64,000 bases of DNA from positions 1 through 64,000 of the forward strand of contig JAEWLW010000067.1 in assembly GCA_023457355.1 (NCBI GenBank), read 5' to 3'. Made by a program: the position numbers and the translations under genes. How positions within the stretch are numbered: the stretch's first letter is position 1; the number at the start of each line of letters is the position of its first letter. Under the pieces are notes generated by a model, which was not told the origin of the DNA, made no database searches, and saw only the letters and a program-made list of their open reading frames with translations. Source of the stretch: Bacillota bacterium. Lineage in GTDB: Bacteria > Bacillota > Clostridia > Oscillospirales > Ruminococcaceae. This document shows, in pieces, positions 34,998 through 43,956 of the stretch.

Positions 34998-35243
34998 ATG
35001 AAAGCAACAGGAATTGTACGGAAAATTGACGATTTGGGAAGGATTGTGCTGCCAATTGAGTTAAGGCGGACACTGGGAATTTCTGAGAGGGACTCTCTTG
35101 AGATTTATGTGGACCACAATAACATTCTACTTAAAAAGTATGAACCCGCCTGTATTTTTTGCGGAAGTGCCGACAACATCACAGTGTACAAAGATAAAAA
35201 TGTCTGCGAACACTGTCTAGCCGAGCTTAAAGCGAACGGCTAA
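34998..35243 (+). CDS. AbrB/SpoVT-type transition-state regulator with zinc-ribbon-like tail
   Basis: This 81-residue regulator has an N-terminal swapped-hairpin DNA-binding domain (GIVRKIDDLGRIVLPIELRR) nearly identical to AbrB and Abh. The C-terminal half is unlike Bacillus AbrB: it has CIFCGSADNI and NVCEHCLAEL, two CxxC pairs that could bind zinc. Such proteins control the shift to stationary phase and sporulation. ATG 34998 follows GAGGAGGAG. It is a single-gene unit with its own promoter and terminator. Confidence 0.92.
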   Translation: MKATGIVRKIDDLGRIVLPIELRRTLGISERDSLEIYVDHNNILLKKYEPACIFCGSADNITVYKDKNVCEHCLAELKANG

Positions 35244-35263
35244 TCACTTTCCAACACCAAAAA

Positions 35264-35293
35264 ACGGGCGGGGAATTTATATTCTCCACCCGT
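35264..35293 (+). terminator. Terminator of the AbrB-like gene
   Basis: ACGGGCGGGGAAT-TTAT-ATTCTCCACCCGT with one mismatch, followed by TTATATTTTG. Confidence 0.85.
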
Positions 35294-35406
35294 TTATATT
35301 TTGTATAGAAGAGCAAAGCGTCCGGCAAGTGTTAAGGCTGCCGGGGTTTATGGCCCTGGTATGCGTTCCTTAAGATTCAAAGCGGCAATTGATTTTAAAT
35401 GCATTT

Positions 35407-35437
35407 AAGGCGGCCGCTCTAAAAATGCGGCCGCCTT
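35407..35437 (-). terminator. Terminator of the GGT/Cys-rich/GNAT unit
   Basis: AAGGCGGCCGC and GCGGCCGCCTT form an 11-pair stem 11 bases past the GNAT stop; on the minus strand it is followed by AAATGC, so the T-run is poor. Confidence 0.75.
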
Positions 35438-35448
35438 GTGTATTAAAG

Positions 35449-35934
35449 TTAATCTTTAGCCATATTCAGCAGGGCATCACCCGTTAAACGATAGACCGTC
35501 CAGTCATCCATTGGGCGGGCGTTAAGCGAAAGATAAAAGCGGATGCTGGGCTTGTTCCAATCCAGGCACTGCCATTCAAGCCTGCCGCAGCCGCGTGCCA
35601 CGGCCAATCTGGCAAGTTCCTTTAAAATAGCCCTGCCATAGCCTTTTCCGCGGTGTTCCGCTTTAACATAAAGATCTTCCAGATATAAACCGGCGCGGCC
35701 TAAAAATGTTGAAAAATTATAGAAGAACAGCGCGAAGCCCACGGTATTGCCATCAACCCTGGCAAAAATGACTTCGGCTTTCCTCTTCTCAAACAGCCAT
35801 TCGTACAGCAACGCTTCGGTGGCGGCTACCTGATCGCTAAGCCTCTCATACGCTGCCAGCAACCTGATAAATTGCAAAATCTGTGGAATATCGGCGGGGG
35901 TTGCGGGGTGGAAGGTGACGGGATCCTGTGCCAT
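35449..35934 (-). CDS. GNAT family N-acetyltransferase (diamine-acetyltransferase-like)
   Basis: This 161-residue GNAT protein has a clear acetyl-CoA motif A: LYLEDLYVKAEHRGKGYGRA, with RGKGYG as the pyrophosphate loop. It then has GRLEWQCLDWNKPSIRFYLSLNA, a segment typical of the spermidine/spermine acetyltransferase-like subgroup. The substrate could be an amine or a small peptide. ATG 35934 follows AAGGAG. It ends a likely three-gene unit headed by gamma-glutamyltransferase. Confidence 0.9.
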   Translation of the reverse strand: MAQDPVTFHPATPADIPQILQFIRLLAAYERLSDQVAATEALLYEWLFEKRKAEVIFARVDGNTVGFALFFYNFSTFLGRAGLYLEDLYVKAEHRGKGYGRAILKELARLAVARGCGRLEWQCLDWNKPSIRFYLSLNARPMDDWTVYRLTGDALLNMAKD

Positions 35935-35961
35935 AGGTGCTCCTTTATTTTGTCTGCCGCA

Positions 35962-36138
35962 TTATTGGCGGCGCTTTTTCTCTTCCTCGTCGTCACAATG
36001 TGCGGCGCAGTGGGAACAGTCGCCATGGCAGCCGCCCTGCATCATCGGGTCCTTATTCTTCGAGACCAAAGCAAAGATGAACAGCGCGCCAAGTAACACA
36101 ACCATTATGCCGATAATAACAATAAACTGAAATGTCAT
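35962..36138 (-). CDS. 58-residue Cys-rich single-pass membrane protein
   Basis: This small protein has an N-terminal membrane helix (FQFIVIIGIMVVLLGALFIF) and a short tail containing GCHGDCSHCAAHC, four cysteines and three histidines that could bind metal, ending DDEEEKKRRQ. The architecture is like the FeoB-associated Cys-rich membrane peptides, but no feo gene is nearby. ATG 36138 follows AAAGGA; a longer frame upstream would run into the gamma-glutamyltransferase gene. It lies 17 bases after that gene and 27 before the GNAT gene, implying co-transcription. Confidence 0.75.
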   Translation of the reverse strand: MTFQFIVIIGIMVVLLGALFIFALVSKNKDPMMQGGCHGDCSHCAAHCDDEEEKKRRQ

Positions 36139-36155
36139 TAAAATCAAATCCTTTC

Positions 36156-37763
36156 CTACTGGGCAACGACGGCACCGTCGCAACGCGGATCTGTACCGCC
36201 TGCATAAACGCCGTTTTGTTGCCGCCAAATAACCTGGCCGCGGCCAAAGGGTGCGCGGTCGACTGAATAGCTGACCTGATGTCCCATTTGCTCAAGTGCG
36301 CGGGCAATATAAAGCGGTACGCCATGTTCCAAGCTTACACTGCGCGCACCGGTCCAGTACCAGCGCGGGGCGTCAAGGGCAGCCTGCGGGTTCTGCCCGT
36401 ATTCCAGCATTTTAAGCACAACCTGAAGGTGCCCCTGCGGCTGCATAAAGGCGCCCATAACACCAAAAGGTGCAACCGGTTCTCCCCCTTTGGAAATAAA
36501 GCCGGGGATAATGGTGTGGTAAGGCCGCTTGCCGGGGGCAAGACAGTTAGAGCTGTTTTCGTCGAGATAAAAGCCGCTGCCGCGGTTATGCAAAGCGATG
36601 CCGGTGCCGGGAACAACAACCCCTGAACCGAAACCGTTATAATTTGATTGAATATAGGACACCATATTGCCATCGGCATCTGCGGTACAGAGATAAACGG
36701 TACCGCCGTCGGTTGGGTTGCCGACGGTGGGCAGCAAGGCCTGATCGGTGATAAGTGCGCGACGTTTTTCAGCATAAGATGCGCTGAGCAGTTGCTGTGG
36801 CGTAACCTGCATACCGGTGCGCGGATCCGCAATATAGTGGTAGGCATCAGCGGCTGCCAGCTTAAGCGCTTCAATTTGCAGATGCCAGCTTTTTGGGTCA
36901 TCCAGCGACGGCAGCTGCAAGGCGTTCAAAATATTCAGCGCCATGAGCGCAATCATGCCCTGGCCGTTGGGCGGCAGTTCCCAAATGTCGTAACCGCAAA
37001 AAGCAGTCGTCAGGGGGGTGACCCACTCGGGCTCAAAAATTTCAAGGTCGCTTTTACGTAAAAAACCACCCGCTGCACGCATATACCGGTCTATTTCTTC
37101 CGCGAGCGCGCCGCTGTAAAAAGATTTGGCGCCGGTTTGGGCAATCTCAGTCAGCGTTTTAGCGTGATCGGGCAGCTTCCAGCATTCTCCCGCCCGCGGC
37201 GCCCTGCCGTCATCGGTGAACACGCGGAACCATTCGGCAAATTCGGGCTGCGCGCGGTAAGGGGCATAGGTCTGTTCGGCGGCCACCCGCCATCTTTCTG
37301 CAACCGTTGCACCAATAGAAAATCCGTCCGTTGCGTAGCGGATAGCCGGGGCAAGAACCTCGGCCAGCGGCAGCCTGCCCAACCGCGCCGACAGCGCGGC
37401 CCAAGCGGCGGGGATTCCAGGGACGGTTTGCGAGAAAAAGCCAACCTTCGGCATGGTTTTGTGTCCCGCGTCACGTATCATTTGGGCTGTCAGGAGCTGG
37501 GGGCAAAAGCCGGTGGAATTTAAACCGAACAACCCTTCCTTGGTCCAAACCTGCGCAAAGGCGTCTCCGCCGATGCCGTTGGAACAGGGCTCAATAACCG
37601 TCAGGCAGGCGGCGGTGGCAATGGCGGCGTCTATGGCATTGCCGCCCTGTTTTAAAATATTCAGTCCGGCCTGCGCGCAAAGCTGTTGAGAGGTGGCAAC
37701 CATGCCCTGTGCGCCAAAAGTGACTTGACGCCGAGAAGGATAGGGATAAACGTGAAAATTCAT
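36156..37763 (-). CDS. Gamma-glutamyltransferase (GGT) family protein
   Basis: This 535-residue Ntn-hydrolase shows the family segments QGGNAIDAAIATAACLTVIEP, NGIGGDAFAQ, YAADAYHYIADPR-like ADAYHYIADPRTG, then the self-cleavage region PTDGGTVYLCTADADGNMVS, in which the Thr after GG is the likely catalytic nucleophile. It further has GSGVVVPGTGIALHNRG. There is no signal peptide, so it is probably cytoplasmic. GGT enzymes hydrolyse or transfer gamma-glutamyl groups, which would feed glutamate to fermentation. It heads a three-gene unit. Confidence 0.92.
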   Translation of the reverse strand: MNFHVYPYPSRRQVTFGAQGMVATSQQLCAQAGLNILKQGGNAIDAAIATAACLTVIEPCSNGIGGDAFAQVWTKEGLFGLNSTGFCPQLLTAQMIRDAGHKTMPKVGFFSQTVPGIPAAWAALSARLGRLPLAEVLAPAIRYATDGFSIGATVAERWRVAAEQTYAPYRAQPEFAEWFRVFTDDGRAPRAGECWKLPDHAKTLTEIAQTGAKSFYSGALAEEIDRYMRAAGGFLRKSDLEIFEPEWVTPLTTAFCGYDIWELPPNGQGMIALMALNILNALQLPSLDDPKSWHLQIEALKLAAADAYHYIADPRTGMQVTPQQLLSASYAEKRRALITDQALLPTVGNPTDGGTVYLCTADADGNMVSYIQSNYNGFGSGVVVPGTGIALHNRGSGFYLDENSSNCLAPGKRPYHTIIPGFISKGGEPVAPFGVMGAFMQPQGHLQVVLKMLEYGQNPQAALDAPRWYWTGARSVSLEHGVPLYIARALEQMGHQVSYSVDRAPFGRGQVIWRQQNGVYAGGTDPRCDGAVVAQ

Positions 37764-38170
37764 ACAAAAGCCCCCATAATTAAAATCGTTATACGACCAT
37801 TCTTTTTGCAGTTATAAAAACGGGCGGTGCTGCCGGGCCAGGGCGCTTTCTCCGGTTAACCCGCCACTCAGGGCCGCACAGTAAAGCCCTTATTAATGGT
37901 ACACCAAAAAACGCCGGCATGCAACCTAAATGCGCTGCCTGGCGACACAAAACAAACGAATTTAAACACCGCTGCTGCTTTTACGGTGCATTGGCCGGAT
38001 GGCGCAAACCCCTTGCCGGGCGCATAACCACCCTTGACGGCTGGACGAAGGGCATACCGTAAAATCCATGAGTCGTGTTCGGTATCAAAACAGACAGCCG
38101 CGGTGCACGGCGGCACTGTCTCCGGCGCTAAAGTACAAACGCGCTCTTCAAAATGAGGGCTTGAAAAATA
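37764..38170. other. Intergenic stretch between the GGT and AraC-type genes
   Basis: About 400 bases. The first 40 bases hold the probable GGT promoter (TATAACG on the minus strand). The rest is GC-rich, without a frame supported by a ribosome site and without the termini of the repeat family. It may be decayed coding sequence. Confidence 0.5.
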
Positions 38171-38986
38171 TCAGCATTTGTCCCCTGCGAGATATTCCTT
38201 GGCGTAGCGCTTGGGGGAGGTTCCGGTAAGCGCGCCGAAGGTGCGTATAAAATGCTCATTGTTGCGAAAACCCACCATTTCGCCCACCTCCTGCACGCGC
38301 ATCCCTTTTCTGAGCAGCTCACGCGCCTTGAGCACCCGGCAGTGGATGATATATTCCATGACCGAAAAGCCTGTGACAGCTTTAAAGGAGTGGCAAAGGT
38401 GATATTTATTGATGAAGCAGTTGGCCGCAATAACATCAAGGGTGAGCGGGTCGGCCAGATGCCCCTGAATAAATTCCAGGATGGGCGATATGCGTGCAAA
38501 ATCGGGATTTAAGACAACTTTGCTGCGGTCGGTTGTTTCAAAGGAGGAGAAAACCTTGAGCAAAAGGCTTAATAGCACGATCATATCCTGCATGTCGCTG
38601 CCAAAAGCGTCCGCGCGCGGTTTTTCCAGCTGCTCGAACAGTCTGATCAATTCGGCGGTTCTTTCTTTCTCCAGCAGCACGCAGTGGCCAGACTCCCGGA
38701 TGCAGGCCAGAAAGTCGCTCTGAGGCATTGAGAGATCCTGAAGTGTGCTGGAGGAAATGTGCAGCACATAGCGTTTGTAAGAATCGCTGGCGGTGCTTTT
38801 ATGCAATGTGGCTTCACCAATGAGGAACAACGCCCCCCAATGGAGGGGATAAAGTTCATTTTCAATAAAGAAATCGCCCCCGTCCGAAAGGCAGAGCAAA
38901 ATTTCGATATCCTCATGAAAATGAGGGCGGTCCATGTGCCAGGAATCGTCCCAGTTCAAACGCATCTGATATTTTGCGGGGGTCAT
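38171..38986 (-). CDS. AraC family transcriptional regulator with cupin sensor domain
   Basis: This 271-residue regulator has an N-terminal cupin-like domain (HFHEDIEILLCL, residues of about 22-33) and a C-terminal double helix-turn-helix. The latter shows the AraC signature ANCFINKYHLCHSFKAVTG and VGFRNNEHFIRTFGALTGTSPKRY. ATG 38986 follows AAAGGAGG. It is divergent from the glutamate-fermentation operon, with 670 bases between, and is the obvious candidate for its local regulator, though the ligand is unknown. Confidence 0.92.
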   Translation of the reverse strand: MTPAKYQMRLNWDDSWHMDRPHFHEDIEILLCLSDGGDFFIENELYPLHWGALFLIGEATLHKSTASDSYKRYVLHISSSTLQDLSMPQSDFLACIRESGHCVLLEKERTAELIRLFEQLEKPRADAFGSDMQDMIVLLSLLLKVFSSFETTDRSKVVLNPDFARISPILEFIQGHLADPLTLDVIAANCFINKYHLCHSFKAVTGFSVMEYIIHCRVLKARELLRKGMRVQEVGEMVGFRNNEHFIRTFGALTGTSPKRYAKEYLAGDKC

Positions 38987-39238
38987 GACGCACCCTCCTT
39001 TCATCGTGAAAACGAATTTTACTAATTATATCACGCAAACGCAAGATATGCAAATATTTTCAAAAAATTGCACAATATATCAAAATATTGCGTTGGGAAT
39101 AATTTGAATAGCCGCATTAAAGAACGAATTTTTGCGATAAAACCCAAAAAATTTGGACGTAAAAATACAGAAGATGCGCAAAAGACAACATACGCAAAGT
39201 TTTTACCAATTAGCGATAATTATTAATCTTAGTTGTGT

Positions 39239-39246
39239 GCTATACT
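39239..39246 (+). promoter_or_regulatory. Extended -10 promoter upstream of gcdC
   Basis: TGC-TATACT at 39239-39246 is an extended -10 element (TGn before the hexamer) without a good -35. The same design, TGC-TATGAT, precedes glsA at 47721. Confidence 0.6.
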
Positions 39247-39252
39247 GGGAGG

Positions 39253-39653
39253 ACAAAATGGGTGCAGAATGTTTGTGCAGCATTGCTTTTTGCAGCGCAT
39301 ACCGTCGGCGACGGCGGGCAGGCAGAGGGAAAGGAGCTTTTGCGTTCTACCGGCAGTTTGCTGCTGGCAGAATGCTGGTGTGTGCCCTTTTAGCGCGCCT
39401 TAAGCCTGCTTACATGAGCTGCCGGGCTCTTAAAGCTGAAAACAGTGCAGCTTTGAGGAGACTGAAAAAGCTTAGCGTAAGGGGGTTATTATTTTGTCCG
39501 GTATAAATTGCTGCGGGTGAGGTTTTAAAAGGCGGGGACCTCTGGATTGCAGCAATGCGGTTTAAAGCCTGGCTTTTGGATGTTTTGCGCTTTGGCTCTG
39601 AGACTTAAATTTGGATTTTGAAGATCCGCAAACTTGATGTAAGGAGAATGGTT
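39253..39653 (+). other. Unusually long leader of the glutamate-fermentation operon
   Basis: About 400 bases separate the probable promoter from gcdC. It contains stem-loops AAAGCTG/CAGCTTT near 39430 and GAGGT/ACCTC near 39520. An 82-codon frame starts at 39258 after GGGAGG (MGAECLCSIAFCSAYRRRRR...), but it is Arg- and Cys-rich in an arbitrary way and resembles no protein I know. It could be a leader peptide, a structured RNA regulator or decayed coding sequence. Confidence 0.45.
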
Positions 39654-40100
39654 ATGAAGTATACTGCTACCCTCAACGGAAGAACCTACGAAGTAGAGAT
39701 TGAGAGAACCGATGTATTTCGCCCGCTGACCCGGGAAGAAATTGCCGCCGGCGTTGTTGGCACAGCTGCCCCCATTACGGTTGCCTCGGCTCCCACCGCC
39801 CCTGCGCCTGCGCCTGTTGCAGCTGCTCCGGTGCCCGCTGCCCCCGCTCCCGCCCCCGTTGCGCCTGCCGCGCCCGTTCCCGCCGGTGCCGGCACCATCA
39901 CCGCCCCGATGAGCGGCACCATCTTTAAGATGCTGGTCAATGTTGGCGATACCGTCAAGAACGGCCAGGTTATCGTCGTGCTGGAAGCCATGAAGATGGA
40001 GAACGAGATTTTTGCCCCCTGTGACGGCACCGTGACCGACGTGCGTGTTGCACAGGGCGCGGCTGTAGCCCCCGGCGATGTGCTGGTTGTAGTTGGCTGA
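39654..40100 (+). CDS. gcdC: Biotin carrier subunit of glutaconyl-CoA decarboxylase (GcdC)
   Basis: This 148-residue biotin carrier has a short N-terminal domain ([17 protein letters not shown]). A flexible linker of about 45 residues made almost only of Ala, Pro and Val follows, then a biotinyl domain with the EAMKMEN attachment site, whose central Lys carries biotin. It shuttles CO2 from the GcdA active site to the membrane pump GcdB. ATG 39654 is preferred to ATG 39648 because of distance from AAGGAG. It is the first gene of the cluster; other biotin carriers are similar, but the context assigns it to the glutaconyl-CoA system. Confidence 0.92.
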   Translation: MKYTATLNGRTYEVEIERTDVFRPLTREEIAAGVVGTAAPITVASAPTAPAPAPVAAAPVPAAPAPAPVAPAAPVPAGAGTITAPMSGTIFKMLVNVGDTVKNGQVIVVLEAMKMENEIFAPCDGTVTDVRVAQGAAVAPGDVLVVVG

Positions 40101-40250
40101 GAATATTGATATCCCACTGAAAAGGTAATATTTCGGGCGGCAGAATTTTCACCCTGCGCGGTTTTCGTCCCGGCGGAAATAATGCGCTCGCCAATCTATC
40201 AACCTTTTAAATGGAAGATCTATATAAAATAAAACGGTTGTAGTAATCGG

Positions 40251-40286
40251 ATCTGCTTTTCGCCCGACTGCGAAAAAGATGCAGAT
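40251..40286 (+). terminator. Hairpin between gcdC and gctA (attenuator or processing site)
   Basis: ATCTGCTTTTCGC pairs with GCGAAAA(agat)GCAGAT around a six-base loop. No T-run follows, so it is more likely an RNA-processing or stability element than a full terminator. A TGC-TAATAT extended -10 follows at about 40290, so gctA may also have its own promoter. Confidence 0.5.
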
Positions 40287-40330
40287 AGCGTGCTAATATG
40301 ATATACAAACGTAAAAGTGGAGGTTTTACT

Positions 40331-41287
40331 ATGGAAAAAGTGTTAACTTTGTCCGAGGCGATTTCTAAGTACGTGCATAGTGGGGATAATATCTGTTTTG
40401 GCGGCTTTACCACCAACAGAAAGCCTTATGCCGCAGCCCGTGAGATTCTGCGCCAGGGTCTGACTGATTTTATCGTCTATGCCGGACCGGCCGGCGGCGA
40501 CTGGGATATGATGATCGGCGAGGGCCGCGTCAAGGCTTACATCAACTGCTACACCGCCGATTCGGGCGTCACCAATGTTTCGCGCCGCTACCGCGATGCT
40601 TATGAGAAGGGCAAGCTCATCATGGAGGACTATTCTCAGGATGCCGTTATGATGATGCTGCACGCCGCTTCGCTGGGTCTGCCCTTCCTGCCTGTGCGCC
40701 TGATGATGGGCTCTTCCCTCACCGATATGTGGGGCATCAGCAAGGAGGTTCGCAAGACCATTCCGAAGCTGCCGGAAGACAAGTTTGTTTATGTCGATAA
40801 TCCCTTCAACCCCGGCGAAAAGGTGGTTGCGCTGCCGGTTCCCAAGCTGGATACCGCTGTCATCCACGTTCAGAAGGCCTCCCCCGACGGCACCTGCGCC
40901 ATTGAGGGCGACGAATTCCACGACGTTGATATTGCGGTTGCCGCGAAGAACGTCATCGTCACCTGTGAAGAGCTGGTCTCCAATGAGGAGATTCGCCTTG
41001 ACCCGACCAAGAACAGCATTCCGCCCTTCTGCGTCTCCGCTGTTGTACATGCGCCGTTCGGTGCGCATCCCTCGCAGTGCTACAACTACTACGACTATGA
41101 CAACCCCATGCTCAAGGAATATGGCGAAGCCTCCAAGACCGACGAGGGCTTTAAGGCATTTGTCGACAAGTATGTCTACGGACCCACGACCCACGAGGCA
41201 TATCTGGACCTTGTCGGCGCTTCCCGCCTTATCGGCTTATATAATGTTCCCGGTTACGGCTACGCCACCAAAGAGTTAAAGAAGTAA
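40331..41287 (+). CDS. gctA: Glutaconate CoA-transferase subunit A
   Basis: This 318-residue class I CoA-transferase alpha subunit activates (R)-2-hydroxyglutarate by moving CoA from acetyl-CoA or glutaconyl-CoA. The N-terminal SGDNICFGGFTTNRKPYAA segment and the VIHVQKASPDGTCAIEGDEF region are typical. GTGGAGG lies before ATG 40331. gctB follows after 14 bases. Both subunits are close in size to the characterised Acidaminococcus enzyme. Confidence 0.95.
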   Translation: MEKVLTLSEAISKYVHSGDNICFGGFTTNRKPYAAAREILRQGLTDFIVYAGPAGGDWDMMIGEGRVKAYINCYTADSGVTNVSRRYRDAYEKGKLIMEDYSQDAVMMMLHAASLGLPFLPVRLMMGSSLTDMWGISKEVRKTIPKLPEDKFVYVDNPFNPGEKVVALPVPKLDTAVIHVQKASPDGTCAIEGDEFHDVDIAVAAKNVIVTCEELVSNEEIRLDPTKNSIPPFCVSAVVHAPFGAHPSQCYNYYDYDNPMLKEYGEASKTDEGFKAFVDKYVYGPTTHEAYLDLVGASRLIGLYNVPGYGYATKELKK

Positions 41288-41301
41288 GGAGGGTGCTCAC
41301 A

Positions 41302-42096
41302 ATGGCTGATTACACGAACTATACAAATAAAGAAATGCAGGCCGTCACTATCGCAAAGGTGATTGAGAACGGCCAGATCGTTATCGTAGGCACTGGTCTT
41401 CCGCTGATCGGCGCATCCCTTGCAAAACGCGTTTTTGCGCCGGGCTGCCAGCTTATCGTCGAGAGCGGTCTCATGGACTGCGCCCCCATCGAGGTTCCCC
41501 GTTCGGTTGGCGACAACCGCTTTATGGCGCACTGCGCCGTGCAGTGGCCCAATGTCCGCTTCATCGGCTTTGAAGCCAACGAATGGTTGCATGACAACGA
41601 GCGTCTCATCGCCTTCATCGGCGGCGCGCAGATCGACCCCTACGGCAACGTCAACTCCACCTCAATCGGCGACTATCATCACCCCAAGACCCGTTTCACC
41701 GGCTCAGGCGGCGCCAACGGCATTGCCACCTTTGCCAACACGGTTATCATGATGCAGCACGAGAAGCGCCGCTTCATGAATAAGATCGATTACATCACCA
41801 GCCCCGGCTATATCGACGGCCCAGACGGGCGCGCCAAGATGGGCCTGCCCACCAATCGTGGCCCGCAGATGGTTGTTACCGACCGCGGCATCATGAAGTT
41901 TGACGAAAAGACCAAGCGCATGTACCTTGCCGGTTACTATCCCACCTCCTCCCCTGAGGATGTTATTGAGAACACCGGGTTTGAGATTGACGTATCCCGC
42001 GCAGTCGCGCTTGAAGCGCCCGACCCCGAGGTTATCCGCATGATCCGTGAGGAGATTGACCCGGGCCAGGCGTTTATCCAGGTTCCCAAGGACTAA
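41302..42096 (+). CDS. gctB: Glutaconate CoA-transferase subunit B
   Basis: This 264-residue beta subunit carries the catalytic glutamate in LIVESGLMDCAP; in the family this Glu forms the covalent glutamyl-CoA thioester. Further family segments are GTGLPLIGASLAK, GGAQIDPYGNVNSTSIGDY and GSGGANGIATFA. ATG 41302 after GGAGGG is chosen over an in-frame GTG three codons earlier. It is co-transcribed with gctA and gcdA. Confidence 0.95.
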   Translation: MADYTNYTNKEMQAVTIAKVIENGQIVIVGTGLPLIGASLAKRVFAPGCQLIVESGLMDCAPIEVPRSVGDNRFMAHCAVQWPNVRFIGFEANEWLHDNERLIAFIGGAQIDPYGNVNSTSIGDYHHPKTRFTGSGGANGIATFANTVIMMQHEKRRFMNKIDYITSPGYIDGPDGRAKMGLPTNRGPQMVVTDRGIMKFDEKTKRMYLAGYYPTSSPEDVIENTGFEIDVSRAVALEAPDPEVIRMIREEIDPGQAFIQVPKD

Positions 42097-42126
42097 GCAT
42101 TAAGCATAAGGAAGGGAGATAAAGTC

Positions 42127-43890
42127 ATGAGCAACTATTCGATGCCCGGCTATTTTCAGAATATGCCGGTAATAGGAAAGCCGCTGGTCAACCCCAACCC
42201 GGAAAATGAGGCGGAGATCAAGGCGAGAGAGCAGGAGATGGCCGATAAGGTTGAGGCCGCTCTTGATAATGGCCGCTCCACCGAGAGCCTGAACAAATCC
42301 GGCCAGATGACCGCGATGCAGCGCGTCTATTCGCTGATCGACGCGGGCACCTGGTGCCCCCTGAACACCCTTTACAACCCGATGGATAACGACGGCGGCA
42401 CCACCGCCATCATCAAGGGCCTTGGCCGCATCGGCGGCAAGTGGGCGGTTATTGTTGCTTCTGACAACAAGAAGCTCGCCGGCGCCTGGATTCCCGGTCA
42501 GGCTGATAACCTGCTGCGCGCTTCCGACACCGCCAAGCGCCTGCGCATTCCGCTGGTTTATGTCTTGAATTGCTCGGGCGTTAAGCTTGACGAGCAGGAA
42601 AAGGTTTACCCCAACCGCCGCGGCGGCGGCACCCCCTTCTATCGCAACGCCGAGCTGGCCCAGATGGGCATTCCGGTATTGGTTGCGATTTACGGCACCA
42701 ACCCCGCGGGCGGCGGCTATCACTCGATTAGCCCGACCATTCTGATCGCGCATGCCGATGCGAATATGGCGGTTGGCGGCGCAGGCATTCTCGGCGGCAT
42801 GAACCCTAAGGGCTATGTCGATGAGGAGAGTGCGATGGCGCTGATTGAAGCAACCGAGAACGGCCCCGAAGTGGCGCCCCCCGGTGCTGTCGGCGTGCAC
42901 CACAACCAGACCGGTTTCTTCCGCGAGGTTTACGCCGAGGAGCAGGGCGTGCTTGAAGCCATCAAGAAATACATGGAATATGCGCCTTCTTACAATTTGG
43001 AGTATTTCCGTGTTGATGAGCCTCGTGAGCCGCAGTTTGATGTCAACGAGCTTTACAGCATCGTGCCCACCAACCAGAAGAAGACCTACAACACCTATGA
43101 GGTGCTGGCCCGCATCTTTGATAACTCCGAGTTCTTCGAGTACAAGAAGGGTTACGGCCCCGAGATGATCACCGGCCTTGCCAAGATGGACGGCCTGCTG
43201 GTCGGTGTTATCGCCAATGCGCAGGGCCTGCTGATGAACTACCCCGAGTACAAGGGCGAGGGCGCGATGGGCATTGGCGGCAAGCTTTACCGCCAGGGCC
43301 TGATCAAGATGAACGAGTTTGTCACCCTGTGCGCCCGTGACTGCATTCCGCTGGTCTGGATTCAGGATACCACCGGCATCGACGTCGGCGACCCGGCCGA
43401 GTGCGCCGAGCTGCTGGGCTTGGGCCAGGGCCTGATCTACTCGATTCAGAAGTCCGACATGCCGTCGCTTGAGATTACGCTGCGCAAGGGCACCGCTGCG
43501 GCGCACTACGTGCTGGGCGGCCCGCAGGGCAACGACACCAACGTGTTCTCGCTTGGCACTGCTGCCACCGAGATTTACGTTATGCACGGTGAGACTGCCG
43601 CTGCGGCGATGTATTCGCGCAGACTGGTCAAGGACCACAAGGCCGGCAAGGACATCGGCCCGATCATCGAGAAGATGAACGAGCTCATCCGCGAGTACGC
43701 CGAGAAATCCAGCCCCTTCTACTGCGAGAAGGACGGCTTTGTCGACAAGGTTGTCGATATGAATATGCTGCGTCCTTATATCAAGGCGTTCGCCAGCGCA
43801 TATTATCAGAATCCCAAGGCGGTCTGCCCCTTCCATCAGATGCTGGCCCCCAGAACCATGCGGGATTATGAAACCTTCACCAAGAAGTAA
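42127..43890 (+). CDS. gcdA: Glutaconyl-CoA decarboxylase alpha subunit (carboxyltransferase)
   Basis: This 587-residue biotin-dependent carboxyltransferase has two crotonase-like halves. N-half motifs include TWCPLNTLYNPMDNDGGTTA, GRIGGKWAVIVASDNKKLAG and NPAGGGYHSISP. C-half motifs include VGVIANAQGLLMN, WIQDTTGIDVGDPAE and GGPQGNDTNVFSLG. It removes the carboxyl group of glutaconyl-CoA and hands it to biotin on GcdC. The length equals that of characterised alpha subunits (about 64 kDa). The membrane sodium pump GcdB is not in the window. Confidence 0.96.
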   Translation: MSNYSMPGYFQNMPVIGKPLVNPNPENEAEIKAREQEMADKVEAALDNGRSTESLNKSGQMTAMQRVYSLIDAGTWCPLNTLYNPMDNDGGTTAIIKGLGRIGGKWAVIVASDNKKLAGAWIPGQADNLLRASDTAKRLRIPLVYVLNCSGVKLDEQEKVYPNRRGGGTPFYRNAELAQMGIPVLVAIYGTNPAGGGYHSISPTILIAHADANMAVGGAGILGGMNPKGYVDEESAMALIEATENGPEVAPPGAVGVHHNQTGFFREVYAEEQGVLEAIKKYMEYAPSYNLEYFRVDEPREPQFDVNELYSIVPTNQKKTYNTYEVLARIFDNSEFFEYKKGYGPEMITGLAKMDGLLVGVIANAQGLLMNYPEYKGEGAMGIGGKLYRQGLIKMNEFVTLCARDCIPLVWIQDTTGIDVGDPAECAELLGLGQGLIYSIQKSDMPSLEITLRKGTAAAHYVLGGPQGNDTNVFSLGTAATEIYVMHGETAAAAMYSRRLVKDHKAGKDIGPIIEKMNELIREYAEKSSPFYCEKDGFVDKVVDMNMLRPYIKAFASAYYQNPKAVCPFHQMLAPRTMRDYETFTKK

Positions 43891-43956
43891 AACGATTTGA
43901 TTAGATGCCGCGCTGCGCCCGTGTTCGGGTGCGGCGCGGCTCCGGAGAGATAGGTT

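Noticed and set aside
36139..36228. N-terminal extension of the Cys-rich peptide (MAATKRRLCRRYRSALRR...)
   Set aside because: It would overlap the GGT coding region, is Arg-rich shadow sequence and has no ribosome site; ATG 36138 has AAAGGA.
42100..43836. A 578-codon open frame antisense to gcdA
   Set aside because: It lies fully opposite a well-supported gene, has no ribosome site or family resemblance, and arises from GC-biased codons of gcdA. Similar antisense frames occur opposite gctA, hgdA and flagellin.
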